Of a stretch of 64,000 bases of DNA, positions 7,724 to 15,731 are shown in pieces. Location of the stretch: NCBI RefSeq assembly GCF_900116495.1, contig NZ_FPAY01000004.1, forward strand, positions 1-64,000. Reading direction: 5' to 3'. Within the stretch, counting starts at the first letter, position 1; each line of letters begins with the position of its first letter. The position numbers were made by a program, and so were the translations under genes. Origin of the DNA: Arthrobacter sp. ov118. GTDB lineage: Bacteria > Actinomycetota > Actinomycetes > Actinomycetales > Micrococcaceae. Below the pieces are notes generated by a model that was not told the DNA's origin, ran no database searches, and worked only from the letters and a program-made list of their open reading frames with translations.

Positions 7724-8962
7724 ATGAACGTCCACGAAGCCGCGCCGGCTTACGTCCTAAGGGGCACCCTCGTGAGTGCAGGTGCGATTACGCACGAAGG
7801 GGTGGTGGCCGTGGCCGGAGACCGGATCGCCTACGCGGGGCCCGGCCGCGGCTATGACCCCGCCCAGCTCCCGGAGGCGCAGGAGCTCCCGCTTCCAGAC
7901 GGCGCCTCGCTCCTTCCCGGGCTGGTGGACCTCCACTGCCACGGCGCGGCGGGCGGCGGATTCCCGAACGGAAGTGACCGGGCCTGTCGGGAAGCCGTGG
8001 ACTTCCTGCACCGCAGCGGGACCACCAGCCTGCTGGCCAGCCTCGTGGCGGCCTCCAGCGACGAGCTGGTGCGGGCGCTCGGCATACTAAGGGTCCTTGC
8101 GGCCGAGGGGCTGATCGCGGGCGTCCACTCGGAGGGCCCGTTCCTCGCCCGCTCCCGGTGCGGCGCGCAGAATCCGCGCTGGCTGGTGGACCCCGACCCT
8201 GAACTGCTCCGGAAAATGTTGGCGGCCGCCGGCGGAACCCTGCGCACCATGACTTACGCGCCCGAGCTGCCCGGCGCCGGGGACCTGCTCCGGATGCTCA
8301 CGACCCATGGCGTCACGCCGTCGCTGGGCCACACCGATGCCGATTGCGGGCTGGCCGCTGCCTCGCTGGCGGAAGCCGCCGAGCTCATCGGCGGTGCGGC
8401 AGCGGGCGCGGGCTTCGGTCCGCGTGCCCGACCCACCGTGACACACCTGTTCAATGGCATGCCTCCGATGCACCACCGGAGCCCCGGGCCGGTCACGGCG
8501 AGCCTGCGGCTGGCGGCCAGGGGAACGGTTGCCGTCGAGCTCATCGGCGACGGGGTCCACCTCGACCCTGAGATGGTCCGGATGGTGTTTGAGCTGGTGG
8601 GAGCCGGGAACATCGCCCTGGTGACTGACTCGATGGCCGCGACCGGCCTGCCGGACGGCGACTACGAACTGGGCAGCTCCGAGGTGTCGGTGCACCACCG
8701 CGTGGCCACCCTCAGGAGCAACGGCGCCCTCGCGGGTGGCACGGCGACCCTCCTGGAGGTTGTCCGTACCACCCTGGCGGCCGGAGTGAGTGCCGCCGAT
8801 GCCGTTCTGGCGGCAACGCTGGTCCCGGCACGAGTCCTGGGCCTGGAAACCCAGATTGGAGCCCTCCGGACGAAAATGCGGGCCGACGTCGTCGCCGTCA
8901 GCCCGCATTTCGAACTACTGCGCGTCCTGCGCGGCGGCGAACTCCTCGACGCCCCCGCCTGA
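7724..8962 (+). CDS. nagA: N-acetylglucosamine-6-phosphate deacetylase
   Basis: A 412-residue amidohydrolase-superfamily enzyme that converts GlcNAc-6-P to glucosamine-6-P and acetate in aminosugar catabolism and cell-wall recycling. NagA landmarks are present: the HCH motif in LVDLHCHGAAGGGF (H71, H73), HSEGPFL, HLFNGMPPMHHRSPG, and the catalytic Asp in LVTDSMAATG. Length is normal for the family. No nagB or PTS gene is adjacent; the neighbours are divergent creatinase and convergent yihY, so it appears to stand alone. I found no convincing DasR box in its promoter. Confidence 0.93.
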   Translation: MNVHEAAPAYVLRGTLVSAGAITHEGVVAVAGDRIAYAGPGRGYDPAQLPEAQELPLPDGASLLPGLVDLHCHGAAGGGFPNGSDRACREAVDFLHRSGTTSLLASLVAASSDELVRALGILRVLAAEGLIAGVHSEGPFLARSRCGAQNPRWLVDPDPELLRKMLAAAGGTLRTMTYAPELPGAGDLLRMLTTHGVTPSLGHTDADCGLAAASLAEAAELIGGAAAGAGFGPRARPTVTHLFNGMPPMHHRSPGPVTASLRLAARGTVAVELIGDGVHLDPEMVRMVFELVGAGNIALVTDSMAATGLPDGDYELGSSEVSVHHRVATLRSNGALAGGTATLLEVVRTTLAAGVSAADAVLAATLVPARVLGLETQIGALRTKMRADVVAVSPHFELLRVLRGGELLDAPA

Positions 8963-9003
8963 CCCCGGCCCCGCCTGCGGTACCCCGGACTGCGGTACCG
9001 TTT

Positions 9004-9020
9004 GGCCGGCGGAGCCGGCC
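9004..9020. terminator. Possible bidirectional terminator between nagA and yihY
   Basis: GGCCGGC-GGA-GCCGGCC is a perfect 7-bp stem with a 3-nt loop in the 62-bp gap between two convergent genes. It is short and has no U-tract. Confidence 0.4.
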
Positions 9021-9024
9021 TGGG

Positions 9025-10167
9025 TCAGCTGTGGGTTTCGCGGTGGGAGCCCTCCCGGTTGGAGTTTTCCCCGCCGCCGTCCCCGCTGCCGTTCTGGCCG
9101 TTCCCTTCGCGCTCGGATTGCTCCCGGAGTTCGCGGCCTTTCCGGATGTCCTCGTCCTCCTTCGCCTGCAGTTTGTCACTCTTCTTCGTGTCCCGGGGCG
9201 GCAGTTGGATGGTCTCCTCGGCTTCAATGCCGGCCTGGAGCTGCCGGCCGCGTTCCATCTCGGCGTCGAACTCCGCGCCGAACAGCAGCGACATGTTCAG
9301 GATCCAGAGCCACAGGAGCATGATAATCACGCCGCCGATGGCCCCATAGGTCTTGTTGTAGTTCGCGAAGTTGGCCACGTAAAATCCGAAACCCAGCGAA
9401 GCGACCAGGAAGGCCACCAGGGCGATCAAGGAGCCAATGCTCATCCAGCGGATCTTCGGCTGCTTGACGTTCGGGGTGGCGTAATACAGGATCGCGATGA
9501 CCACTATCACCAGCAGCACGATCACCGGCCACTTGAGGATGTTCCAAACGCTCAGGAAGGCGCCCCCGAGGCCGAGGACCCCGCCCACCGCTTCGGCGAC
9601 CGGGCCGCTGAGCACCAGCATCGCGGCGAGCAGCGCGACTATGACCACGCAAAGGACCGTGACAGCCAGCATCGTTCCGCGGAGCTTGACGAAGCCGCGG
9701 CCTTCATCGATTTCGTAGATCCGGTTCATGGCCCGCCCGAACGCGTTGACGTAACCGGACGCGGACCAGAGGGCCGTTGCCAGGCCGATGACCAGCGTGA
9801 AGCCCGCTGCCGGGGAGGAGGTCAGTTCGCGGATCGGTCCGCTGATGGTGTCCAGGGTGGAGCCGGGCGCGATGCCCTTAGCGATGTCCAGCAGTGCGGT
9901 GGTGGTCTTTTCCGCATCGCCGAAAATCCCCAGGAGCGACACCAGGGCCAGCAGGGCCGGGAAAAGCGAAAGGACGGCGTAGTAGGTTAGGCCCGCGGCC
10001 AGGTCCGGGCACTGGTCCTTTGTGAACTCGCGCAGCGTCTTGCGGGCGATGTACTTCCAGGACGGCTTGGTGACATCGGTGGGGCTGTCGGGCTTACTCG
10101 AGTCGTCCGGCGCGGGCGCCGTTGACGCCTTGGCCGTGCTGGTTTCCGGAGCTTCATTCGTAGCCAT
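9025..10167 (-). CDS. YihY/BrkB family inner-membrane protein
   Basis: A 380-residue membrane protein with a charged N-terminal tail of about 50 residues, about six transmembrane segments, and a hydrophilic Glu/Lys/Gly-rich C-terminal tail of about 80 residues. The DQCPDLAAGLTYYAVLSLFPALLAL region is the family signature (older name RNase BN, now discarded). Function is unknown in this family; a transport or envelope role is usually proposed. It precedes the stress-protein block but is separated from it by a hairpin at 10197-10226. Confidence 0.88.
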   Translation of the reverse strand: MATNEAPETSTAKASTAPAPDDSSKPDSPTDVTKPSWKYIARKTLREFTKDQCPDLAAGLTYYAVLSLFPALLALVSLLGIFGDAEKTTTALLDIAKGIAPGSTLDTISGPIRELTSSPAAGFTLVIGLATALWSASGYVNAFGRAMNRIYEIDEGRGFVKLRGTMLAVTVLCVVIVALLAAMLVLSGPVAEAVGGVLGLGGAFLSVWNILKWPVIVLLVIVVIAILYYATPNVKQPKIRWMSIGSLIALVAFLVASLGFGFYVANFANYNKTYGAIGGVIIMLLWLWILNMSLLFGAEFDAEMERGRQLQAGIEAEETIQLPPRDTKKSDKLQAKEDEDIRKGRELREQSEREGNGQNGSGDGGGENSNREGSHRETHS

Positions 10168-10196
10168 GTGGCCGTCCTTTCAGGGTGATATAGCCC

Positions 10197-10226
10197 GGGC
10201 CGCACCCCCTGCTGGGGGTGCGGCCC
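10197..10226 (-). terminator. Hairpin terminator behind the DUF3618 operon
   Basis: A perfect 13-bp stem (10197-10209 with 10214-10226) with loop TGCT lies between the end of the leftward three-gene operon and the next leftward gene, yihY. Confidence 0.65.
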
Positions 10227-10249
10227 GGCCCACAACTTAAGCGCAGGCC

Positions 10250-10879
10250 TTACGTGTTCTGGACGTGGTCCTTGGCGTCGGCGGCGGTGGCCTTGACGTC
10301 GGAGACGGCCGCCTGGCCTTCTCCCTTGACGTGGTCAGCAGCGTCGGCGGCCGTGGCTTTCACGTTTTCCACCGCTTCCTGGGCCGGTTCCTTCAGCCCC
10401 TGGGCCATATCCTTCGCGGCGTCGGTGAGCTGGGTGGTGACCGGTTCGGCGGCGTTCTTGAGCGCGTCTGCCGCCTCACGTTCCTTCTCGCTCGGCGGAA
10501 TCAGCGAGGAGACCAGCAGGCCGGCGCCGAAGGCGATGAGCCCTGCCGCCAGCGGGTTGCCCTGGGTTTTCACCGCGGCCTTATGCGGAGCGTCGGCGAC
10601 GGCGCTGCCGGCGTCGTGCAGTGTGGAACTGACGGCCGAGCCGGCGTCGCCCACTGCGGCTCCTGCTTTGTCCGTTACCCTGTGAGTCTTGTCAGTGGTG
10701 TGATCGGCTGCGCCCATGACTTTCTCCTTCACTCCGAAGACGGCGTCTTTGACCTTGTCGGTCTGCCGGTGGACGATGTTGGACGGCGTTACTTTGTCGG
10801 CGACCGCGTCAACGTTGGTGCCGAGGCGTGCACGGGTAGCTTCAATGTCGGCGCGGATGGCGTCCGGGTTTTCACTCAT
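10250..10879 (-). CDS. DUF3618 domain protein
   Basis: A 209-residue protein that opens with the DUF3618 pattern (NPDAIRADIEATRARLGTNVDAV) and has one membrane segment near residues 108-128 (PLAAGLIAFGAGLLVSSLI). It is flanked by long Ala/Asp/Lys-rich amphipathic repeats (DAVFGVKEKVMGAADHT, VENVKATAADAADHVK) that resemble LEA or apolipoprotein-like helices. Function is unknown. Its start overlaps the stop of the holin-like gene by 4 nt, making it the last gene of a three-gene operon with stress-protein character. Confidence 0.8.
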   Translation of the reverse strand: MSENPDAIRADIEATRARLGTNVDAVADKVTPSNIVHRQTDKVKDAVFGVKEKVMGAADHTTDKTHRVTDKAGAAVGDAGSAVSSTLHDAGSAVADAPHKAAVKTQGNPLAAGLIAFGAGLLVSSLIPPSEKEREAADALKNAAEPVTTQLTDAAKDMAQGLKEPAQEAVENVKATAADAADHVKGEGQAAVSDVKATAADAKDHVQNT

Positions 10880-11307
10880 CGTTGGTCTCCATTGGGTTTC
10901 AGGGTCGGTGGAATTTCCTGCATGGTTTCAGCGGTCTGGGGCATGCCCTTGATCGCCTTGAGTTCCTTGCGTCCGATTGAGGCCAGGATGGCGGCGATGA
11001 TGCCCCAGATGACCGCAACGACGACGGCGGACCAGCCCAAGCCCATCAGCAAACCGAGGGCGTACCACAAGGCAATTGACAGGAACAGGAGCACAAAGTG
11101 GCCAGCCACGCCCGCTCCGGCGAGCATGCCGGCGCCCTTGCCCGCCTTCGTGGCGGACTGTTTGGCCTCCGCTTTGGCGAGTTCCACTTCCTGGCGCATC
11201 AGAGTGGAGAGATCCCGGGTGACATCACCGAGGAGGTCTCCTAGGGAATTAGCGTCCGCTTTGGCATGGGCAGCTGTGGGAGGAGTCTCCGGTATCTGGC
11301 TGCTCAC
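10876..11307 (-). CDS. Actinobacterial holin-X/DUF1469-type membrane protein
   Basis: A 143-residue protein with an amphipathic N-terminal half (LLGDVTRDLSTLMRQEVELAKAEAK) and two transmembrane segments near residues 62-84 and 90-112. This is the architecture of the phage-holin-3_6 (DUF1469) family, which is chromosomal and not evidence of a prophage. It overlaps both neighbours by 4 nt, so translation is coupled. The trio may associate with the membrane under osmotic or oxidative stress; that is inference. Confidence 0.8.
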   Translation of the reverse strand: MSSQIPETPPTAAHAKADANSLGDLLGDVTRDLSTLMRQEVELAKAEAKQSATKAGKGAGMLAGAGVAGHFVLLFLSIALWYALGLLMGLGWSAVVVAVIWGIIAAILASIGRKELKAIKGMPQTAETMQEIPPTLKPNGDQR

Positions 11308-12134
11308 AGGTGACGCCCTTCACCTTCGGCGAGGGGGTCCTCCACATCGCGCAACGGAATCTCTGCGGCGGTTCCGCCAGGGAGGGTCTGCGCCGAGGCC
11401 GGACCGGTGCCCGTCCGTGCCGGCTCGCCGTAGCCGGTCCCGCCGTACACAGGTGCTCCCGCAGTCGTCTCGTCGTAGAAGGGCTCTCCCACGCCGGCAA
11501 CACCTTCGGCGATCGGCGGCTGGACTGGCTGGGGCGGCAGGGCCGTCCGAGCTGTCGAGGAGGTGGCGGGGGCTCCGGCCTGAAGGCTCCTGCCAAGGCG
11601 TCCCGCGAGTACCCCCGCGCCGGCGGCCAGCAGCAGGAACGTTCCCGGGCGCTGGCGGGCAAAGGATTTCACCTCGTCCAGCAGTGATCCTGGGTCCCTG
11701 TTGTCCAGCCAGGTGGCCACGGATTCGGAGCGTTGCGCGGCCTGACGGATGAGGTCCGAGGCAACGCCCTGCTGGTCCGGGGCATCGGCCATGGAGTGCA
11801 GCTGCGAGGAAATCGTGCGGATACCTTCAGCAGCCTTTTGCTGCTGGGCGCCTGCCTGACTTGTCAGGTCGGACTTCGCCTGGTGAAGAAGATCCTTGGC
11901 ACTGGTCTTCGCTTCCGAAGCCACATTCGCGGCCTCGGCCTTCGCGGTGCCCGCCACGTTCTGGGCTGCACCGGCGGCCTGGCCAGCGACGTTCGAAGCT
12001 TCTTCCTTAGCAGCGTCCTTCTTGGTGGAGGCGCCCTGCGTGGTAGACAGCGGGGTTGTTTCAGCGGTTCCGGCGTAAACGTCGGGCTCGGAATACGGCT
12101 CAGGCGTCTGCGGCCATTGGTTCTCTGTCATCAT
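11304..12134 (-). CDS. Alanine-rich LEA-like protein with one membrane segment
   Basis: A 276-residue protein of unknown function. After a polar start, residues 40-110 are rich in Ala, Lys and Glu (KDAAKEEASNVAGQAAGAA), typical of long amphipathic or LEA-like helices. A hydrophobic segment follows near 170-188 (PGTFLLLAAGAGVLAGRLG), then a Pro/Gly-rich tail. It is the first gene of the operon with the holin-like and DUF3618 genes. Its upstream region holds three copies of the recurrent 16-bp motif, two of them oriented toward this gene. Confidence 0.7.
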   Translation of the reverse strand: MMTENQWPQTPEPYSEPDVYAGTAETTPLSTTQGASTKKDAAKEEASNVAGQAAGAAQNVAGTAKAEAANVASEAKTSAKDLLHQAKSDLTSQAGAQQQKAAEGIRTISSQLHSMADAPDQQGVASDLIRQAAQRSESVATWLDNRDPGSLLDEVKSFARQRPGTFLLLAAGAGVLAGRLGRSLQAGAPATSSTARTALPPQPVQPPIAEGVAGVGEPFYDETTAGAPVYGGTGYGEPARTGTGPASAQTLPGGTAAEIPLRDVEDPLAEGEGRHL

Positions 12135-12192
12135 TGCTCTCTTTCAGAAAGGTTAGCTGGCGATCAAGAACCAGCAGTGCTGGATCAAACAG

Positions 12193-12208
12193 TAAGCAAT
12201 GTTACTAA
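12193..12208 (+). promoter_or_regulatory. Recurrent 16-bp motif, site 1
   Basis: TAAGCAATGTTACTAA, oriented toward the PRC/DUF2382 gene 194 bp downstream. It is one of nine intergenic copies of the pattern yAAGCnnrCTTAsTAw (this copy has G for C at position 9). Confidence 0.5.
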
Positions 12209-12212
12209 GTAG

Positions 12213-12228
12213 ATAGTAAGCACGCTTG
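12213..12228 (-). promoter_or_regulatory. Recurrent 16-bp motif, site 2
   Basis: On the minus strand it reads CAAGCGTGCTTACTAT, 79 bp upstream of the alanine-rich gene at 12134. Extended by flanking bases (12214-12231) it is an 18-bp palindrome with one mismatched pair. Confidence 0.55.
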
Positions 12229-12303
12229 CTACCCGATGCGCAAGACGCAATGCGCCTGACTTTTCTCAAGGACAAGAAATTTTTGGACACGCTTGCCAAG
12301 CAG

Positions 12304-12319
12304 TTACTAAGCATGCTTA
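12304..12319 (-). promoter_or_regulatory. Recurrent 16-bp motif, site 3
   Basis: On the minus strand it reads TAAGCATGCTTAGTAA. TAAGCATGCTTA (12308-12319) is a perfect 12-bp palindrome. It lies between the divergent alanine-rich and PRC genes, in a stretch clearly richer in A+T than its surroundings. Confidence 0.55.
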
Positions 12320-12401
12320 TTGTGGTTAAGTGCAGTGTCCTGCAGCGCGGCGTTGCCACTCTTAGACCACACACCACACACCCGAGATCCAAGGAGACAT
12401 C

Positions 12402-13235
12402 ATGCTCACCAAGGAACACATGGACGAACTGCTCAAGCGCAACGGAAACGTACTCTCCACCGATGGGGACAAGCTCGGTTCAATCGGGCAGGTGTACGCG
12501 GACGATGCCGACGGCCAGCCCACATGGGTCACCGTCAAGACGGGCCTGTTCGGCACGTCGGAGTCCTTCGTTCCGCTCCAAAATGCGCGCCTGGAAGGGG
12601 ATGACATCGTCGTCCCTCACACCAAGGCCCAGATCAAGGACGCGCCCCGCGTGGAGTCCGATGGCCACCTCGACCCGGCAGAGGAGGACCGCCTGTATGA
12701 CCACTACGGCCTCGGCGGCCTGAGCCAGACCTACACCGACGCAACCACCGGCCAATACGCAAACGACGCCGGAACCGACCGGGCTGCCGGCTTCGCAACG
12801 GCAGGGGACGGGCTTTCCGACCGCGAGACCGTGGGACGTGACACTTCGGGACCCACCACGGACGATGCCATGACCCGTTCCGAGGAACGCCTCAATGTAG
12901 GCACCGAACGGCAGGCCACCGGGCGGGTGCGGCTGCGCAAATACGTCACCACTGAGAACGTCACCCAGACCGTTCCGGTGCAACGCGAAGAAGTCCGGAT
13001 CGAGCGTGAGCCCATCACGGACGCCAACCGGGCCGAAGCCCTGTCCGGTCCGGACATCAGCGATGAGGAACACGAAATCACCCTCCACGAGGAGCGTCCC
13101 GTCGTTGAGAAGGAGGCCGTCCCCGTTGAACGGGTCCGGCTCGACAAGGAAACCGTGACCGATGAAGTCACCGTCGATGAGCAAGTCCGCAAGGAACGCA
13201 TCGAAACCGATGACGTCGACGACACACGCCGGTAG
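12402..13235 (+). CDS. PRC-barrel and DUF2382 (YsnF/AvaK-type) stress protein
   Basis: A 277-residue soluble protein with two recognisable parts. Residues 1-110 form a PRC-barrel (LGSIGQVYADDADGQPTWVTVKTGLFG). Residues 155-277 are a DUF2382 domain starting at MTRSEERLNV, with the repeated charged strands typical of YsnF proteins (TVPVQREEVRIEREPI, RPVVEKEAVPVERVRL). Such proteins are commonly stress-induced; the molecular role is unknown. The start has AAGGAG seven bases upstream. It is divergent from the alanine-rich operon and likely shares its control through the motifs between them. A strong terminator follows. Confidence 0.88.
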   Translation: MLTKEHMDELLKRNGNVLSTDGDKLGSIGQVYADDADGQPTWVTVKTGLFGTSESFVPLQNARLEGDDIVVPHTKAQIKDAPRVESDGHLDPAEEDRLYDHYGLGGLSQTYTDATTGQYANDAGTDRAAGFATAGDGLSDRETVGRDTSGPTTDDAMTRSEERLNVGTERQATGRVRLRKYVTTENVTQTVPVQREEVRIEREPITDANRAEALSGPDISDEEHEITLHEERPVVEKEAVPVERVRLDKETVTDEVTVDEQVRKERIETDDVDDTRR

Positions 13236-13247
13236 GAACTGAGCGTG

Positions 13248-13282
13248 CAGCCAGGGCCAGGCCAATCCCCTGGCCCTGGCTG
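13248..13282 (+). terminator. Terminator of the PRC/DUF2382 gene
   Basis: A perfect 14-bp stem (13248-13261 with 13269-13282) and a 7-nt loop begin 12 bp behind the stop codon, followed by TCTCGTTC. Confidence 0.8.
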
Positions 13283-13331
13283 TCTCGTTCACGTTGGCTC
13301 AGCATGATCCTCTACCGGAAGGGCCTCACCG

Positions 13332-13973
13332 ATGAGCCGCGATTCTGAACGGCCGCATCTGCGGGACAGCTACAAGCTACTTACGACGGCGGCCCGACTA
13401 ATCCAGCGCCGTCAGGAACAGGCGCTGGCACCCTTGGGCCTGACGCGAGCCGCCGTCATCGCCCTCGAAGCCGTTGCGTCCCGTCCCATGAACCAGGAAC
13501 AGCTTGCCGCAAAAGTCCATGTACAGGGCCAAACGCTCGGCCGGGTCTTGGCGCGGCTGGAATCCCAGGGTCTTGTCACAAGAACCCGGAATGCCGCCGA
13601 CCGGCGCCAGCTCCAAGTGAAACTGACCCAAGCGGGCAAGGCCGCCCTCAACGCGGCCCGGCAAGCGGAGGTCGACGCGTTTCCGGTCGCCAGGGACGAC
13701 GACGGCTGGGATGCCTTGCAGGAACAACTGACCAAATTCATCGCCTCGTTCCAGGCTCCGCAGCCGGTCGAACAGGCCCGTGCACGTTCCAGCCGTCAGC
13801 TACTGGAAAGCACGCCCGAGAGGGCACAGCCTCCGGCCTCCCCGCCCGGGCAAGGGCACACCACGCGGTGGTTGGCTCAGGTCAAGCCGCCCCATCCCGA
13901 TGCCGAACGTGTGCCCACCCGCCCGGCCCAGGACCAGCAGGCCTCGACAATGGACCGCCCTGACGGTCACTGA
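13332..13973 (+). CDS. MarR family transcriptional regulator with long C-terminal tail
   Basis: A 213-residue protein. Residues 1-130 are a normal MarR winged helix-turn-helix domain: recognition region near 60-85 (NQEQLAAKVHVQGQTLGRVL) and wing TRTRNAADRRQLQVKLTQAG. The last 75 residues or so are Pro/Arg/Gln-rich and have no counterpart in ordinary 140-160-residue MarR proteins. It lies between stress genes whose promoters carry the recurrent palindromic 16-bp motif, so it is a candidate for the protein that binds it; this is inference from location and palindromy. Confidence 0.8.
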   Translation: MSRDSERPHLRDSYKLLTTAARLIQRRQEQALAPLGLTRAAVIALEAVASRPMNQEQLAAKVHVQGQTLGRVLARLESQGLVTRTRNAADRRQLQVKLTQAGKAALNAARQAEVDAFPVARDDDGWDALQEQLTKFIASFQAPQPVEQARARSSRQLLESTPERAQPPASPPGQGHTTRWLAQVKPPHPDAERVPTRPAQDQQASTMDRPDGH

Positions 13974-14000
13974 CCGCAGCGGACGGCTAGGAAGGCAAGT

Positions 14001-14684
14001 GTGCGTCGAAGGATCAGCAGGGCGCTTGGCTCCTGCTTCGCCGGGGTTTTCCGCACGATCAAAGCAGTGCGGCCCGACCGGCCCATCCACCCCCAGGGGG
14101 TCCGCCTGACGGGAACCCTCGAACGGCACGGCTCCGCCTCGGGCACGGAGTGGGTCGATACCGCCGGCACAGACTTGGTGACAGCCCGGCTATCCCGCTC
14201 CCTCGGCCTGCCCGGCCGGTTCCCCGACATCCTGGGCCTGGCGCTGCGTGTGGCCAATGACGGCACCCCCTCAGACGTCCTGCTGGCCTCCACCGGGGCA
14301 TCGCGTGCCGGACGGTTCGCCCTCACCCTCAGGCGGAACGCTGCCGCGGGCGTGTTCAGCTCCCTCATGCCGTACAAGACTGCGTCCGGACCCCTCCTGC
14401 TGGCCGCCCGCACAGTGTCGGCACCTGGGCGACTCCGGGCAGAGCCGCAGACTTTCCGCGCTGACCTCGGTCAGGACGCGTGGATCCTGGGCCTCTACCA
14501 CGCCCGCCCGATGGGGCGCTGGGTCCGGTTCGGAACGCTCACCCTTGAAGCCGGTGGCCCGGCCGACACATCGGAACGGTTCGACCCGGTGCTGAACACA
14601 CTCCCGGGCACAGGCACCTACGCCTGGACCGCCCGGCTGCGCGAACCCTCGTACACAGCAGCCCGCCGGCCCGCACGCCGGTAG
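14001..14684 (+). CDS. Short catalase-fold-like protein of unknown function
   Basis: A 227-residue protein. The segment HPQGVRLTGTLERHG followed by RLSRSLGLPGRFPDILGLALRV resembles the core of catalase-related proteins (usual form H-x-K-G-V-x-x-x-G-T-F, then G-x-x-D-x-x-G-x-A-V-R). The protein is less than half the length of a monofunctional catalase, and I do not see the usual heme-ligand Tyr motif (RxFxYxDT). A heme-free relative is possible. The GTG start has AGGAAGG just upstream. It lies 27 bp behind the MarR gene, likely in one transcript. Confidence 0.55.
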   Translation: MRRRISRALGSCFAGVFRTIKAVRPDRPIHPQGVRLTGTLERHGSASGTEWVDTAGTDLVTARLSRSLGLPGRFPDILGLALRVANDGTPSDVLLASTGASRAGRFALTLRRNAAAGVFSSLMPYKTASGPLLLAARTVSAPGRLRAEPQTFRADLGQDAWILGLYHARPMGRWVRFGTLTLEAGGPADTSERFDPVLNTLPGTGTYAWTARLREPSYTAARRPARR

Positions 14685-14798
14685 AGACGGGCCGCTACGA
14701 CCCCGCCTTGCCATTGGCCTTCCGCATGACCGGCCGTTTCGGTAGCTCGCTACGGGCCGGCCTAACAGGGCCGCCGCCCGGATTCAAGCATTGCTTAA

Positions 14799-14814
14799 TA
14801 AGCAGCCTTATGGT
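14799..14814 (+). promoter_or_regulatory. Recurrent 16-bp motif, site 4
   Basis: TAAGCAGCCTTATGGT, oriented toward the sigma-factor gene 60 bp downstream; the last four bases deviate from the pattern. An additional palindrome AAGCA-T-TGCTT lies just upstream at 14786-14796. Confidence 0.45.
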
Positions 14815-14873
14815 CTGCTACTGCTGAGCCTAGCCACGGGCTTTTTCGACCGCTCCGGACCGGGGACGACGAG

Positions 14874-15731
14874 ATGACGCATAAACCCGCGGCGGCCCGA
14901 CGAGCGGGCGCAAGCCAGCTCCGCCGAGCCCTCCTCGATGATTTGGTATTCGAACACATGGATCTGGCCGAGGCCCTTGCCCGCCGCTACGTCGCGCCGG
15001 GGAGGGAACATGCCGACCTGCTTCAGGTCGCCTACCTCGGCCTGGTCAAGGCGGCCCGGGGCTTCGACTCGGAACGCGGCGGGGGGTTCCCGGCCTATGC
15101 TGCGCCCACGATCAGGGGCGAGCTCAAACGCTATCTCCGGGATCGTTGCTGGATGGTGCGTCCGCCAAGGCCGGTCCAGGACCTGCGGTCAGAGATCCTG
15201 TGGACAGAACCGGAAATGACGCAACGGCTGGGGCGCAGGCCCACGGACGGCGAGCTGGCGGCTGAGCTGGGGACGGACGCGGCCGCTGTGCGGGAAGCCC
15301 ACGCCGCGGCGGCCAGCATGCGCCCTGATTCCCTCGATGCGGCGGACCAGCAGGGGCAGGGGGCGCGTTCGGACCTCCCGGCGACGCTTCGAGAAGAACC
15401 GTGGGAGCGTTTGGACCAGCTGCTGTGCCTGCGGCAGGCGATCGGCGAGCTCGCGGCCGAGGATCGGGAGCTACTGTACCGCCGGTATTTCTGCGAGGAC
15501 AGCCAGGCGGATCTCGGTAAGCGGTTCGGCGTGTCGCAGATGCAGGTATCGCGGCGTCTGGCCCGGGTGCTCGTGGCCCTTCAGCGCCGGCTGCTGGAGC
15601 CGGACGCAGGGAGTTCAAGCCTCCCGACGGCGTCCAGCACCTCCCCTACTGTGACGCCGAGAAGGGCCGGGTCAGGATCGGATGCGAAAGGATCTCCCCG
15701 CCTCAGTTCCGGGCGTTCAAGCACAATGTGA
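14874..15731 (+). CDS. Sigma-70 family factor, SigB/SigF stress type, with aberrant 3' tail
   Basis: A 285-residue sigma factor. Region 2 spans about 25-100 (DLLQVAYLGLVKAARGFDSERGG, PTIRGELKRYLRD), region 3 about 100-160, and region 4 about 180-240 (QADLGKRFGVSQMQVSRRLARVL). This architecture fits the SigB/SigF/WhiG group. The conserved part ends near RRLLEPDAG (residue 243). The last 42 residues or so are Ser/Pro/Arg-rich and arise because the frame reads antisense through a glycosyltransferase remnant. No anti-sigma gene (RsbW or RsbV type) is adjacent, which is unusual. Confidence 0.85.
   Translation: MTHKPAAARRAGASQLRRALLDDLVFEHMDLAEALARRYVAPGREHADLLQVAYLGLVKAARGFDSERGGGFPAYAAPTIRGELKRYLRDRCWMVRPPRPVQDLRSEILWTEPEMTQRLGRRPTDGELAAELGTDAAAVREAHAAAASMRPDSLDAADQQGQGARSDLPATLREEPWERLDQLLCLRQAIGELAAEDRELLYRRYFCEDSQADLGKRFGVSQMQVSRRLARVLVALQRRLLEPDAGSSSLPTASSTSPTVTPRRAGSGSDAKGSPRLSSGRSSTM

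Noticed and set aside
10876..11307. Holin-like gene as evidence of a prophage
   Set aside because: No other phage gene is nearby; the DUF1469 family is chromosomal in actinobacteria.
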